Origin: Lachnospiraceae bacterium
GTDB lineage: Bacteria; Bacillota; Clostridia; Lachnospirales; Lachnospiraceae
Length of the DNA: 64,000 nt
Direction of reading: 5' to 3'
NCBI GenBank assembly: GCA_013316825.1
Contig: WSLY01000004.1
Span: 1 to 64,000 of the forward strand
Position 1 is the stretch's first letter; each line of letters starts with the position of its first letter. The notes beneath the pieces were generated by a model. It did no database searches, was not told where the DNA came from, and saw nothing but the letters and a program-made list of their open reading frames with translations. Of this stretch, positions 7,891 through 15,077 are shown in pieces. The position numbers and the translations under genes were made by a program.

Positions 7891-8093
7891 TAAAGGTGGA
7901 CAAGAAGTGTGCTTATTTGGGCTGTCAAGAAAAAGGAGAATTCTGGGACGATGTGGAAACTTCCCCAGGTGCTATCCGTAAAAAACAGGTTTGCAGAGTA
8001 CATCTGGGGAAATTAACAGGAAATATTATGCTAACTGGAAAATTCAGTTTACCGTATATGTTTTCCAAGGAATCTGGGCAGGGTGAAGATTAG
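7887..8093 (+). CDS. Small Cys-containing early phage protein
   Basis: 68 residues, GTG start overlapping the previous stop. Cys/His spacing (KKCAYLGC, later VCRVHLG) could bind zinc; no family is recognised. An in-frame GTG at 7896 is an alternative start. Its 3' end overlaps, by about 50 bp, the convergent gene on the minus strand. Confidence 0.55.
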   Translation: MIKVDKKCAYLGCQEKGEFWDDVETSPGAIRKKQVCRVHLGKLTGNIMLTGKFSLPYMFSKESGQGED

Positions 8094-8301
8094 CTAAAAA
8101 TTTTACGATGTCGGTTCTTCCATGGTACTTAAAATCCCCGGAGGAATCCTGTGAAGCAAGAATTATCGGAATGTTACCAAAAACAGGGATAAAACTGTTT
8201 CTCACGGATTCGCGCTGAGAACTTGTAAGCACATGAGGTTTTACAACGGCAATGGCAAATGTCACACCCTGTTCTTTTATTAAGGCTCCATCAAAGCGCA
8301 T
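8044..8301 (-). CDS. Conserved small phage/mobile-element protein (85 aa)
   Basis: Starts at ATG 8301 (MRFDGALIKEQGVTFAIAVV) preceded by AAAGGAGGGG; the longer track ORF (8544) has no site. The block GALIKEQGVTF, KPHVL, FGNIPIILASQDSSG and GRTDIVKFLANL is, from memory, a conserved hypothetical family of Clostridia mobile elements; function unknown. It is antisense to the surrounding early operon. Its own promoter may be TATAAT at about 8356 with a weak -35, so it looks like an independently expressed insertion (moron). Confidence 0.75.
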   Translation of the reverse strand: MRFDGALIKEQGVTFAIAVVKPHVLTSSQRESVRNSFIPVFGNIPIILASQDSSGDFKYHGRTDIVKFLANLHPAQIPWKTYTVN

Positions 8302-8415
8302 AGTGAAATCCCCTCCTTTCTTATGCACTTGGCTGCTGCAACAGCCTGTAGCGACATTATAAGGGAAAGGGATTACAAAAGCAATAGCCGCATGAAGATG
8401 TATTACAAAAGCGAT

Positions 8416-8522
8416 TCTGCCATACTTTCTGCTCGGCACACAGGTGCCGCAGTACATTCCTATTTGCCCAAAGGCGCGCAGATACCCCCTTAGTCTGCGT
8501 GCCGCGCAGAGGGCATGGCAGA
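8416..8522 (+). ncRNA. Structured leader/inverted-repeat element, copy 1
   Basis: 28-nt arms 8416-8443 and 8495-8522 pair almost completely (TCTGCCAT.../...ATGGCAGA). Inside, CGGCAC-ACAG-GTGCCG (8434-8449) and GCGCGCAGA/TCTGCGTGC can form two local hairpins that exclude the long stem. It ends 22 nt before the ATG at 8545. A paralogous copy with compensatory changes is at 10403-10508. Candidate regulatory RNA leader; no known family recognised. Confidence 0.6.
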
Positions 8523-8544
8523 AAAACAGGAAAGGAAGGGGCAT

Positions 8545-8733
8545 ATGGAATATCCAAAACCAATAATGACTATTTCCGAGTTACAGGAAATGGGCTATCC
8601 GAGGGAATATCTGCTGAGGGCGTGTCACAGCAAACACGCAGGGAAACTGTGCATACGCACATCACGCAGGGGTAAGTTTCTGATAAAAACGGAAGTGTTT
8701 GAATCTCTGCAGAACAGGGGGTGCCTGAGGTAA
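8545..8733 (+). CDS. Small DNA-binding-like protein (excisionase/HTH type)
   Basis: 62 residues from ATG 8545 (MEYPKPIMTISELQEMGYPRE), chosen over 8515 because GGAAGGGG lies just upstream and 8515 falls inside the hairpin. The pattern SELQEMGYPREYLLRACH, then a basic TSRRGKFLI stretch and FESLQNRG, resembles short excisionase/HTH_17 proteins of Firmicute phages. It may be the phage excisionase (inferred). Its 5' leader is the structured element, so its translation may be controlled by RNA folding. Confidence 0.6.
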   Translation: MEYPKPIMTISELQEMGYPREYLLRACHSKHAGKLCIRTSRRGKFLIKTEVFESLQNRGCLR

Positions 8734-8939
8734 TGCAGTTACATAAAATATTAACCTATGCCAGTTTCCTGTTGATTCTTACCGGTGTGGCAGGATTCGC
8801 CGGAACTGCGGAGCTGGAGCCGGTAGATAAGTATGGGATAGCGGCTGCGCTGCTTCTAATCCTTGCCGGAATCCTGTGCGGTGTGTGGGCGGTGCGGGAG
8901 GACGGGAGCTTCCGGAGGCGGACAAGCCGTAAGCGTTAA
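8733..8939 (+). CDS. Small two-TM membrane protein
   Basis: 68 residues from ATG 8733 overlapping the previous stop (TAATG); the track start is GTG 8721. Two hydrophobic helices (ILTYASFLLILTGVAGFAG and IAAALLLILAGILCGVWAV) and a very basic tail (RRRTSRKR). Unknown function; early-region membrane proteins in prophages often act in exclusion or host takeover. Confidence 0.55.
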   Translation: MQLHKILTYASFLLILTGVAGFAGTAELEPVDKYGIAAALLLILAGILCGVWAVREDGSFRRRTSRKR

Positions 8940-9009
8940 AAAAGAGACGGAATCCCAACTGGTGAATTTTTTTAGGTAGTTGGAAATAAAAAGAGGAGGT
9001 GACGAGAAA

Positions 9010-9198
9010 TTGTTTATAAAAATTACAGGCAAAGAAGAGGCTTTAAAAGAGATTGAAAATGCAATAAGCCTGATGAGGGAAGCGGAAAAAATATTATTCA
9101 GCCTTCCGGCCCAAATTGGCCTCGAATTAGAAAATGAAACAGAAGGTGAAAAAGGCAATATGCGAGAGGAGGTGAGACGATGGCAAAGGAGAGAATGA
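9010..9198 (+). CDS. Small early phage protein, TTG start
   Basis: 62 residues. I move the start to TTG 9010 because AGAGGAGGTG ends 9 nt upstream; the track start (8980) lacks a site. Predicted helical (EEALKEIENAISLMREAEKI). No domain recognised. Its 3' end overlaps the next gene by 19 bp. Confidence 0.55.
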   Translation: MFIKITGKEEALKEIENAISLMREAEKILFSLPAQIGLELENETEGEKGNMREEVRRWQRRE

Positions 9199-9632
9199 CG
9201 CTGGCGAACATGTGCGGCGGCGGGGTGCAGGAGTACATAGACAGGGCGCTGGCAAAGGTGTCCGACAACATTCTGGACATTAACACGGAAGCAAAGAAAA
9301 AGCGGGAAATATCCATCCGCATTATCTTTGCGCCGAATGAGGACGACCGCGAGGACGTTGCGGTAAAAGTGCAGACAGCAGTAAAACTGGCTCCCGAGAC
9401 AGGGATTGACACGCAGTTATTTATCAGCAGGGACTTTAAGAGCGGCACCATATCGCTTATCGAGCACACAAAGGGACAGATTAAAGGGCAGCTCAGGCTT
9501 GACGACTGCGGCATGGCAATGGAGCCGGAAAACACGGAACAGGGTAAACCCGCGGAGACGGAAGCAGGCGCACAGGCAGCAGAAGGCAGCGCCGGAAAGG
9601 TCCTGGACATGCGGAAAGCCATGAATGAGTAA
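9180..9632 (+). CDS. Phage 'replication terminator'-like protein
   Basis: 150 residues resembling the family annotated as replication terminator protein in Firmicute siphophages: MCGGGVQEYIDRALAKVSDNI, DINTEAKKKREISI and KGQIKGQL blocks match the usual pattern. A low-complexity Glu/Ala stretch precedes the C-terminal LDMRKAMNE. The site GAGAGGAGG precedes the ATG. Always found next to the following protein in such phages (from memory); the biochemical role is not established here. Confidence 0.65.
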   Translation: MAKERMTLANMCGGGVQEYIDRALAKVSDNILDINTEAKKKREISIRIIFAPNEDDREDVAVKVQTAVKLAPETGIDTQLFISRDFKSGTISLIEHTKGQIKGQLRLDDCGMAMEPENTEQGKPAETEAGAQAAEGSAGKVLDMRKAMNE

Positions 9633-9650
9633 GAGAGGAGAAAGAGAAAC

Positions 9651-10367
9651 ATGTTAAAAGAAGCAATCAACCGGATTCTGGAGCTGGCAGGCCCCCATAT
9701 CAGGGAAGTTGAGGGCAGCCTTTACTGTGACAAAGACATGGAACGCCTTGACGTGGATATCAGGGCGGCAGCGCTGCAGATGGGCACACTGTCCAGCCTT
9801 GTGGATTTTATAAAAGGCTCCAGGGATTTTAAGGACTGCCAGTATATCGTACAGGTGGTGTCGCCCACGGAGGTAAGGCTGCTGTCCTGTCTGGACAGGG
9901 ACCGCTGTCGGGAAACACTGGCAGAAGTCAGGGCGGAAATACCGGATTTCCAGTTCGGGCGGTTTACCGAGAATGAGCAGTTTATCATCGGCATGCAGTC
10001 AAAGTTCGCGGACGGGGAGGACAAAAAGGTCATTCTTGCCTTTGCCGGAAACGTAAAAGCCGGTACCGTTGAAAAATACGGTGATGACGGCGTGAGCCAG
10101 AAGGCGGCCATAAAGAGGGGCGTCACGTCCATGAGTGAAGTGGAAGTGCCGAGCCCGTGCATGCTGGCACCGTACAGGACATTTACAGAGGTGGTCCAGC
10201 CTGTGAGCAGTTTCATTTTCCGTGTTAAGGACGACGAACGCTGTGGCGTGGCATGTGCACTGTTTGAAGCTGATGGCGGTGCATGGAAGCATGAGGCAAA
10301 GGAAAATATCAGGGCATTTCTGGAAAAGAGCCTTGATGGTGTTGGAAATATCATGGTGATTGCATAG
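9651..10367 (+). CDS. Conserved early phage protein (238 aa)
   Basis: Recognisable conserved blocks of a family widespread in Firmicute phages next to the replication-terminator-like gene: TLSSLVDFIKGS, VVSPTEVRLLS, EQFIIGMQSKF, AGTVEKYGDDGVSQKA, APYRTFTEVVQP and FEADGGAWKHEA. It resembles the DUF2303/YfdQ type in size and context, but the assignment is tentative. No catalytic motif can be named. Site GAGAGGAG upstream. The second structured element follows. Confidence 0.65.
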   Translation: MLKEAINRILELAGPHIREVEGSLYCDKDMERLDVDIRAAALQMGTLSSLVDFIKGSRDFKDCQYIVQVVSPTEVRLLSCLDRDRCRETLAEVRAEIPDFQFGRFTENEQFIIGMQSKFADGEDKKVILAFAGNVKAGTVEKYGDDGVSQKAAIKRGVTSMSEVEVPSPCMLAPYRTFTEVVQPVSSFIFRVKDDERCGVACALFEADGGAWKHEAKENIRAFLEKSLDGVGNIMVIA

Positions 10368-10386
10368 TCCTCACCGGCAGGAGACG

Positions 10387-10508
10387 GGCGGCATATCTGC
10401 CGCCATGCCTTCCGCGCGGCGCACAGGCGCCGTACACACATACATTTTCCATTTATGAATAAGCGGGCGCAGGTACTCCCTATCCTGCGTGCCGCGCGGA
10501 GGGCATGG
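10387..10508 (+). ncRNA. Structured leader/inverted-repeat element, copy 2
   Basis: A small hairpin GGCGGCA-TATC-TGCCGCC (10387-10404) leads into arms 10403-10427 and 10484-10508, which pair at 24 of 25 positions including G-U (CCATGCC...GGCATGG). The alternative inner hairpin CGGCGC-ACAG-GCGCCG keeps the ACAG loop of copy 1 with a compensatory change (A-T to G-C). The second inner hairpin is CGCAGG/CCTGCG, where copy 1 has CGCAGA/TCTGCG. It ends 27 nt before the TTG start at 10536. Confidence 0.6.
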
Positions 10509-10535
10509 AAACAAAACAAGAAGGAGGCATAAAAA

Positions 10536-10925
10536 TTGGAAGAAATCAGGAAAACAGTTGAAGGCACCTGCAGGTGGACGCAGGGCTGGCTGGAGGAAAA
10601 CAGTGTGCGGCTTGACGCCATTGAAGTGTCATGCGTGCTGCTTTCCCTTTCTGCGCTTGTGTCTGCGGCCGGGATAAAACAGGAAATTCCGGAACGCACG
10701 CTGGAGCCGGAGCTGCAGGAGCCGGAGGCACGGCAGGAAAAGGAAGAGCCGCCGAAAAAAAAGCGGAAAATTGACGCGGGGAAAATCCGTGCGCTGCGCA
10801 AAGCAAACTGGACGGTGAAAGCGATCGCGGACGAAATGCAGTGCACCGTTGCCACGGTATACAGGGCGCTCGGGAAAGTGGATGCGGGAAATGAGGCAGA
10901 CAGTGATGACGATGGTACAGCGTGA
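10536..10925 (+). CDS. HTH protein with C-terminal resolvase-type helix-turn-helix
   Basis: 129 residues, TTG start 8 nt after AGGAGG. The N-terminal part (~1-45) is helical and unknown; ~46-80 is a Glu/Pro/Lys-rich linker; the C-terminus (~85-115) is a Hin-like HTH, KIRALRKANWTVKAIADEM followed by VATVYRAL. Likely a DNA-binding early regulator or replication accessory. Its leader contains copy 2 of the structured element. Confidence 0.65.
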   Translation: MEEIRKTVEGTCRWTQGWLEENSVRLDAIEVSCVLLSLSALVSAAGIKQEIPERTLEPELQEPEARQEKEEPPKKKRKIDAGKIRALRKANWTVKAIADEMQCTVATVYRALGKVDAGNEADSDDDGTA

Positions 10926-11118
10926 TTATGCCGTCTGCAGCAGGTGCGGTTTTAATTATGACGCAGGCGAGCTGCGGGGCGGCGTGTGTGATGACTGCCG
11001 GAAAGAGGCAGAAGAAGAGGAGGCAGGCGCGGCAGGCTGGGAAAAAACGGCGGCGCGCTGCATAAAGGAGCAGGCAGACGGGCAGATGGCGCTCATGCCT
11101 GCAGGAATGGTCAGATAA
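10891..11118 (+). CDS. Small zinc-ribbon-like phage protein
   Basis: About 75 residues; start uncertain (ATG 10882, 10891 or 10906; the track gives TTG 10849). Contains CSRCGFNYDAGEL followed by CDDC, a four-Cys zinc ribbon. It overlaps the previous gene and ends 13 bp before the next start. Function unknown. Confidence 0.55.
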   Translation: MRQTVMTMVQRDYAVCSRCGFNYDAGELRGGVCDDCRKEAEEEEAGAAGWEKTAARCIKEQADGQMALMPAGMVR

Positions 11119-11131
11119 GGAGGGCGGCATA

Positions 11132-11911
11132 TTGGCAGTTGCAGGGTTGGATTATTTTCCTGTCCCGTGCCGTTTCGCCCCCGATACAGAGTTGCTTGAA
11201 GCCGAGTTCGGGCTCAAGGGAATCGCAGTGCTTATAAAGCTGTACCAGAAAATATATGGAGTGTATGGCTATTACTGCGAATGGAATGACGAGGTTGCAT
11301 TGCTGTTCTCACGTAAGGATTGCGGGATTTCCGCAGGCGTGGAGGGTCGCAGTGTCGTTTCGGAAGTGGTAGATACAGCACTCAGGAGAGGCATATTTGA
11401 CAAAAAAACTTATGAAAAGCACGGCGTCCTCACTTCCGCCGTGATACAGGAAACCTATCTTGCGGCTGTTAAAAGGCGTACATGTGTTGAGGTAAGGAAA
11501 GAGTACCTCTTATTAAGTGCACACAAAATTCCAAAAAATGTAAGCATTGTATCGGAAAATGTATGCAGAAATACAGAAAATGTATACAGAAACGGACAAA
11601 GTAAAGGAAAGGAAAGTAAAGTAAATAAAAATAAAAAGAGTGTGCGTTCCGCACCGCCCTCTGTCAGGGAAGTGGCGGCATACTGCACGGAACGAAAAAA
11701 CGGGATAGACGCGGAAGCCTTTGTTGCTTTTTATGAGAGCAAGGACTGGATGATAGGGAAGAATGAAATGCGGGACTGGAAGGCAGCGGTGAGGACCTGG
11801 GAGAAAAGGAAGGATGCACAGCCGCAGAGAGGCAGCACAAACAGTTTCAATGCCTTTCCCCAGAGGGACTATAACTATCATGACTTGGAGCAGAAACTGC
11901 TGGCACGGTAG
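11132..11911 (+). CDS. DUF4373/DnaD-like phage replication protein
   Basis: 259 residues with TTG start after AAGGAGG. The N-terminal ~110 residues match the DUF4373 (Lin1244-like) domain: GLDYFPVPCRF, EFGLKGIAVLIKLYQKIYG, EWND, LLFSRK. The middle is a Lys/Asn/Ser linker. The C-terminus (~180-235: VREVAAYCTERKNGIDAEAFVAFYESKDWMIG, then MRDWKAAVRTWEKR) is the usual DnaD-like tail domain. Such proteins initiate phage replication and recruit the host helicase (family knowledge). Confidence 0.78.
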   Translation: MAVAGLDYFPVPCRFAPDTELLEAEFGLKGIAVLIKLYQKIYGVYGYYCEWNDEVALLFSRKDCGISAGVEGRSVVSEVVDTALRRGIFDKKTYEKHGVLTSAVIQETYLAAVKRRTCVEVRKEYLLLSAHKIPKNVSIVSENVCRNTENVYRNGQSKGKESKVNKNKKSVRSAPPSVREVAAYCTERKNGIDAEAFVAFYESKDWMIGKNEMRDWKAAVRTWEKRKDAQPQRGSTNSFNAFPQRDYNYHDLEQKLLAR

Positions 11912-11932
11912 GCGTGTGGAAAGGAGGCGGTC

Positions 11933-12451
11933 ATGGCGGATAAAACGGAATCACCCGTTACAGCAGGACAGGAGGAAGAGCCGTTAAAGCGTGTGAACCT
12001 GTACATTGCCACTTCCGTTAAGGGACCCGGGCGGAGAAAAGGAAGCTGCGGCTATGTGCTGGAGTGCCCTGACCGCCCGCCATCGGCAAAGAACCCGATG
12101 GCAGAGATCATGTACATCGGTGAGACCACGGCACACGGTTCCCTGCTGTCCGCACTGCGCGAAGCGCTTGGCCATGTTCGGAGCAGATGCATTCTGACGG
12201 TGTACACGGACAGCCCATACATAGCCGCGGCACTGTCAGAGTATCTGCCGGAGTGGGAGAAAAGGGATTTTATGACAAAGAAAGAGAAGCCTGTGGCGGA
12301 CCGGGAAAACTGGAAGGAAACGGCGGTTTTACTAAATGCGGCGGGCTGTCCTGTCAGTGTTAGGCTCAAAGAGGAACACGAGTGGCGGAACTGGCTTTCA
12401 TGGGAGCTGGAAAAACGGACTTCTGAGGGTGTGAAATGCGATAAAGATTAA
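11933..12451 (+). CDS. RNase H-fold phage protein
   Basis: 172 residues. VNLYIATSVKGPGRRKGSCGYVLE forms the first strands, SLLSALREALGHV supplies the helix Glu, and LTVYTDSPYIAAAL supplies the second-strand Asp, as in ribonuclease HI. In RNase HI, strand 1 starts with a catalytic Asp; here the place is taken by LYIATS, so activity is uncertain. The C-terminus contains an EWRNWLSWELEKR helix. Site AAAGGAGG. It ends the first early block at a terminator. Confidence 0.65.
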   Translation: MADKTESPVTAGQEEEPLKRVNLYIATSVKGPGRRKGSCGYVLECPDRPPSAKNPMAEIMYIGETTAHGSLLSALREALGHVRSRCILTVYTDSPYIAAALSEYLPEWEKRDFMTKKEKPVADRENWKETAVLLNAAGCPVSVRLKEEHEWRNWLSWELEKRTSEGVKCDKD

Positions 12452-12461
12452 ATGCGGCACG

Positions 12462-12500
12462 GAAAAATAAAAATGCGCTGCCATATTGCAGACAGCGCAT
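12462..12500 (-). terminator. Terminator between convergent genes
   Basis: ATGCGCTG (12473-12480)/CAGCGCAT (12493-12500) stem. On the minus strand it is followed by TTTTTATTTTT, so it mainly ends the leftward small gene; on the plus strand only AAAA follows. Confidence 0.8.
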
Positions 12501-12511
12501 AAAATGCCGGA

Positions 12512-12679
12512 TTATCTACGGCGGACTTTTTTTCCACATACCAGACTAATGGCAATAAGCACCCATAGCCACGCAGGAACTGATTTTGCGACTATGAATA
12601 AACCTTCTGCCATGCTGTTTATGCTGTTCAGGAAAACAGCATTCCAGTCAACGGAAGCCGAAACGGCTGATGTCAACAT
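12512..12679 (-). CDS. Small single-TM protein, own transcription unit
   Basis: 55 residues from ATG 12679 (MLTSAVSASVDWN), with AAAGGAGG 7 nt upstream. One hydrophobic helix (VPAWLWVLIAISLVC) and a basic tail (GKKVRRR). It has its own promoter (12712-12739) and terminator and is antisense to the early operon. The shape resembles type I toxins or small exclusion/holin-like peptides, but no antisense RNA was identified. Confidence 0.65.
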   Translation of the reverse strand: MLTSAVSASVDWNAVFLNSINSMAEGLFIVAKSVPAWLWVLIAISLVCGKKVRRR

Positions 12680-12711
12680 TGAAGCACCTCCTTTCAAGGT
12701 TTTTTGCTTTT

Positions 12712-12739
12712 ATTGTAGCATGTTTCCAGTCTGATACAA
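12712..12739 (-). promoter_or_regulatory. Promoter for the 55-aa TM protein
   Basis: Minus strand: -35 TTGTAT (12734-12739), 16-bp spacer, -10 TACAAT (12712-12717). Confidence 0.6.
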
Positions 12740-12806
12740 CGAAGTTTATAAAAAATTACCAATTTTTTATTGATATTTAACATATTGACAGAAAAGGAAA
12801 AAGCAG

Positions 12807-14411
12807 ATGATAAACGGGGAACTGATAATTGACAATTTTGCCGGCGGCGGAGGCGCAAGTACCGGCATAGAACTGGCGACGGGAAAAAGCGTGGACATTG
12901 CCATCAACCACGACCCAGAGGCGATAAAAATGCACAAGGCAAACCATCCGGCCACAAAGCATTACTGTGAGAGCGTGTGGGACGTTGACCCTGTAAAGGC
13001 ATGCGACGGGAAACCTGTTGCGCTGGCATGGTTTAGTCCGGACTGCAAGCATTTTTCTAAAGCAAAGGGCGGGAAGCCCAAGGACAAGAAAATAAGAGGC
13101 CTTGCATGGGTGGCGCTCCGGTGGGCTGCTCTAGTAAGACCGAGAGTGATCATGTTGGAAAACGTGGAGGAATTCATGACGTGGGGGCCATTAAACAGGG
13201 GACACCGCCCAATCAAGGCAAAACAGGGCACCACCTTCCGGAAGTTTCTTGCACAGCTTGAGGAGCTGGGCTACAGGGTAGAATACAAAGTGCTCAATGC
13301 CGCGGACTACGGCACGCCTACCATGCGCAAAAGGTTTTTTCTTGTGGCGCGGTGCGACGGAAAGGCTGTCCGGTTCCCGGAGCCGACCCATGCGCCGGCA
13401 GGAAGCGCAGAAGTGGCAGCAGGCATAAAGCAGCCATACGTGGGCGCGTGGACGCAGATAGACTTCTCGCTTCCCAGCTACAGCATATTTGACACGGCAG
13501 AGCAAATCAAAGAAAAATACGGCGTGCGGGCAGTGCGCCCGCTGGCAGACAAGACCATGGAGCGGATAGCGCATGGGTTTAAAAAATTTGTGATTGACAG
13601 TGCGGAGCCGTTTATCGTGCAGGTAAACCATACCGGCAGCAGTGCTGACTACTGCAGCAGCATGGAGGAGCCTTTACGGGTAATCACGTCAAAGCATGGG
13701 TTCGGGGTTGTTGTGCCAAAACTGGCACCGTACATCATGTGTAACAATGAAAACAACACAGGGGCAGGAGTTGAAAGCCCACTGCCGACCATTACGACGG
13801 GAAACAGAAATTTTCTTGTGTCCCCGTACCTGATACAGTACCATTCTGCAACATCGGAAAATGGAGTCAGAGGGCAGGATTTAAAAGCACCCATCATGAC
13901 GGTTGACGCCTCTAACAGGTATGGTCTGGTCGTGTCATTTTTGAGCAAGTTTTATGGCGCATGTACGGGGCAGGACTTAAGGGAGCCGCTTCATACAGTG
14001 ACAACCTCAGCAGGACACTTCGGGGAGGTAAGAGCATTTTTGCTTAAGTACTACAACGGCGCGGTGGGACAGGATATAAAAGAGCCTTTACATACAGTCA
14101 CGACGGATGACAGGTTTGGCTTGGTGACAATAAAAGGCGATGATTACATGGTAGTAGATATCTGCCTTCGCATGCTGGAACCGCGGGAGCTGTACGGGTG
14201 CCAAGGATTTCCCCCTGACTACATAATCGACCATGACTTAAGCGGTAAGGCGTACCCGAGGAGCGAGCAGGTGAGACGCTGCGGCAATGCGGTATGCCCG
14301 CCCATACCGGCGGCACTGGTAAGGGAGAACCTGCCAGAGCTGTGCGTGGCAGAGAGGACGCCAAACCTGCAGGTGGCGGAGGAGCAGACAGGCCAGCTCC
14401 GCTTTGCCTGA
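12807..14411 (+). CDS. Phage DNA (cytosine-5) methyltransferase
   Basis: 534 residues. Motif I is IDNFAGGGGASTG; motif IV is FSPDCKHFSKAKGG (the catalytic Cys in the PDC variant common in phage enzymes); motif VI is LENVEEF; motif VIII-like region GTPTMRKRFFLVA; motifs IX-X are ELYGCQGFP and RCGNAVCPPI. Residues ~280-450, between the catalytic halves, consist of about five repeats of the type EPLHTVTTDDRFGLV, likely forming the target recognition region. No restriction enzyme gene is adjacent, so it probably protects or marks phage DNA (inferred). It starts after a long AT-rich gap that also carries the divergent small-gene promoter. Confidence 0.92.
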   Translation: MINGELIIDNFAGGGGASTGIELATGKSVDIAINHDPEAIKMHKANHPATKHYCESVWDVDPVKACDGKPVALAWFSPDCKHFSKAKGGKPKDKKIRGLAWVALRWAALVRPRVIMLENVEEFMTWGPLNRGHRPIKAKQGTTFRKFLAQLEELGYRVEYKVLNAADYGTPTMRKRFFLVARCDGKAVRFPEPTHAPAGSAEVAAGIKQPYVGAWTQIDFSLPSYSIFDTAEQIKEKYGVRAVRPLADKTMERIAHGFKKFVIDSAEPFIVQVNHTGSSADYCSSMEEPLRVITSKHGFGVVVPKLAPYIMCNNENNTGAGVESPLPTITTGNRNFLVSPYLIQYHSATSENGVRGQDLKAPIMTVDASNRYGLVVSFLSKFYGACTGQDLREPLHTVTTSAGHFGEVRAFLLKYYNGAVGQDIKEPLHTVTTDDRFGLVTIKGDDYMVVDICLRMLEPRELYGCQGFPPDYIIDHDLSGKAYPRSEQVRRCGNAVCPPIPAALVRENLPELCVAERTPNLQVAEEQTGQLRFA

Positions 14412-14434
14412 TTCCGGCAGAAGGAAAGGAAGAT

Positions 14435-14869
14435 ATGGGAAGAAAAAGCATAATGCATGACAGGAAAGACGGCACCTGTTACCTGTGCATGAAGCTGCAC
14501 GGGGACTACAGCCGCAAAAGCGTGCTGCAGGAGCACCACGCCATAGGAGGAAACGGGAAGCGGGAGTTATCCGAGCAGTACGGATTAAAAGTATACCTCT
14601 GCCCGCAGCACCACTTAAACGGATTAAGCCCAGAGGCGGTGCACGGGAATATAAAGATACGCAGATACGTGGAGGCAGCAGCACAGGCAGCTTTTGAAAA
14701 GCATTTCCCGCAGAAAGATTTTCGGGAGGTTTTTGGCGGAAATACCAAAGGCAGGGCGGAGAAAAGAGACAGCAGGCAGCAGCCGTGTAAGGAGGGCTTC
14801 CGGCAGCAGTCGGACGGGTTTATCTGTATCGGGGATACTTTTTCCCTGCCGGACTGCCTGCGGGATTAG
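14435..14869 (+). CDS. HNH/zinc-finger-like phage protein
   Basis: 144 residues from ATG 14435 (MGRKSIMHDRKDGTCYLCMK), chosen for the AAGGAAAGGA site; the track start lies inside the methyltransferase gene. Pattern: CYLC...LQEHHAIGG...LSEQYGLKVYLCPQHH, as in phage HNH-type recombination nucleases and NinG-like proteins. The C-terminal ~40 residues are basic and Gln-rich. Probably a DNA-binding or nuclease function in recombination. Confidence 0.6.
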   Translation: MGRKSIMHDRKDGTCYLCMKLHGDYSRKSVLQEHHAIGGNGKRELSEQYGLKVYLCPQHHLNGLSPEAVHGNIKIRRYVEAAAQAAFEKHFPQKDFREVFGGNTKGRAEKRDSRQQPCKEGFRQQSDGFICIGDTFSLPDCLRD

Positions 14870-14886
14870 AGAAAAGGAGAACACAG

Positions 14887-15075
14887 ATGGGAAGGGAATT
14901 ACCAATACTTTTTGATACGGACACGGTTTGTGCAGTATTAAGGAAACCGCCGGAAAATAAGACGGCTACCAGAAGAGCCATAAAAGGATATATACCGATG
15001 ACGCAGTATTTGGGTACACAGCATTTACGCCAAAAGGTTATTCTTGAAGAACTGCAGTTTTCACTGGAGGGGTGA
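14887..15075 (+). CDS. Short phage protein resembling the N-terminus of ASCH-like proteins
   Basis: 62 residues with a good AAAGGAG site. The opening ELPILFDTDTVCAVLRKPP followed by ENKTATRR resembles the N-terminal block (ILFNTEMVRAILdGRKTaTRR) of a longer phage family, but the rest of that family is missing here, so it may be a truncated or rearranged descendant. It ends next to the PAPS-reductase-like gene. Confidence 0.55.
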   Translation: MGRELPILFDTDTVCAVLRKPPENKTATRRAIKGYIPMTQYLGTQHLRQKVILEELQFSLEG

Positions 15076-15077
15076 CA

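Noticed and set aside
9722-10855. 377-codon minus-strand ORF over the early phage genes
   Set aside because: Antisense shadow of 9651-10367 and 10536-10925. It is Ser/Cys/Arg-rich with no site, and it runs through the structured element.
10546-11130. 194-codon minus-strand ORF
   Set aside because: Antisense to two well-started phage genes; Ala/Pro/Cys-rich shadow composition.
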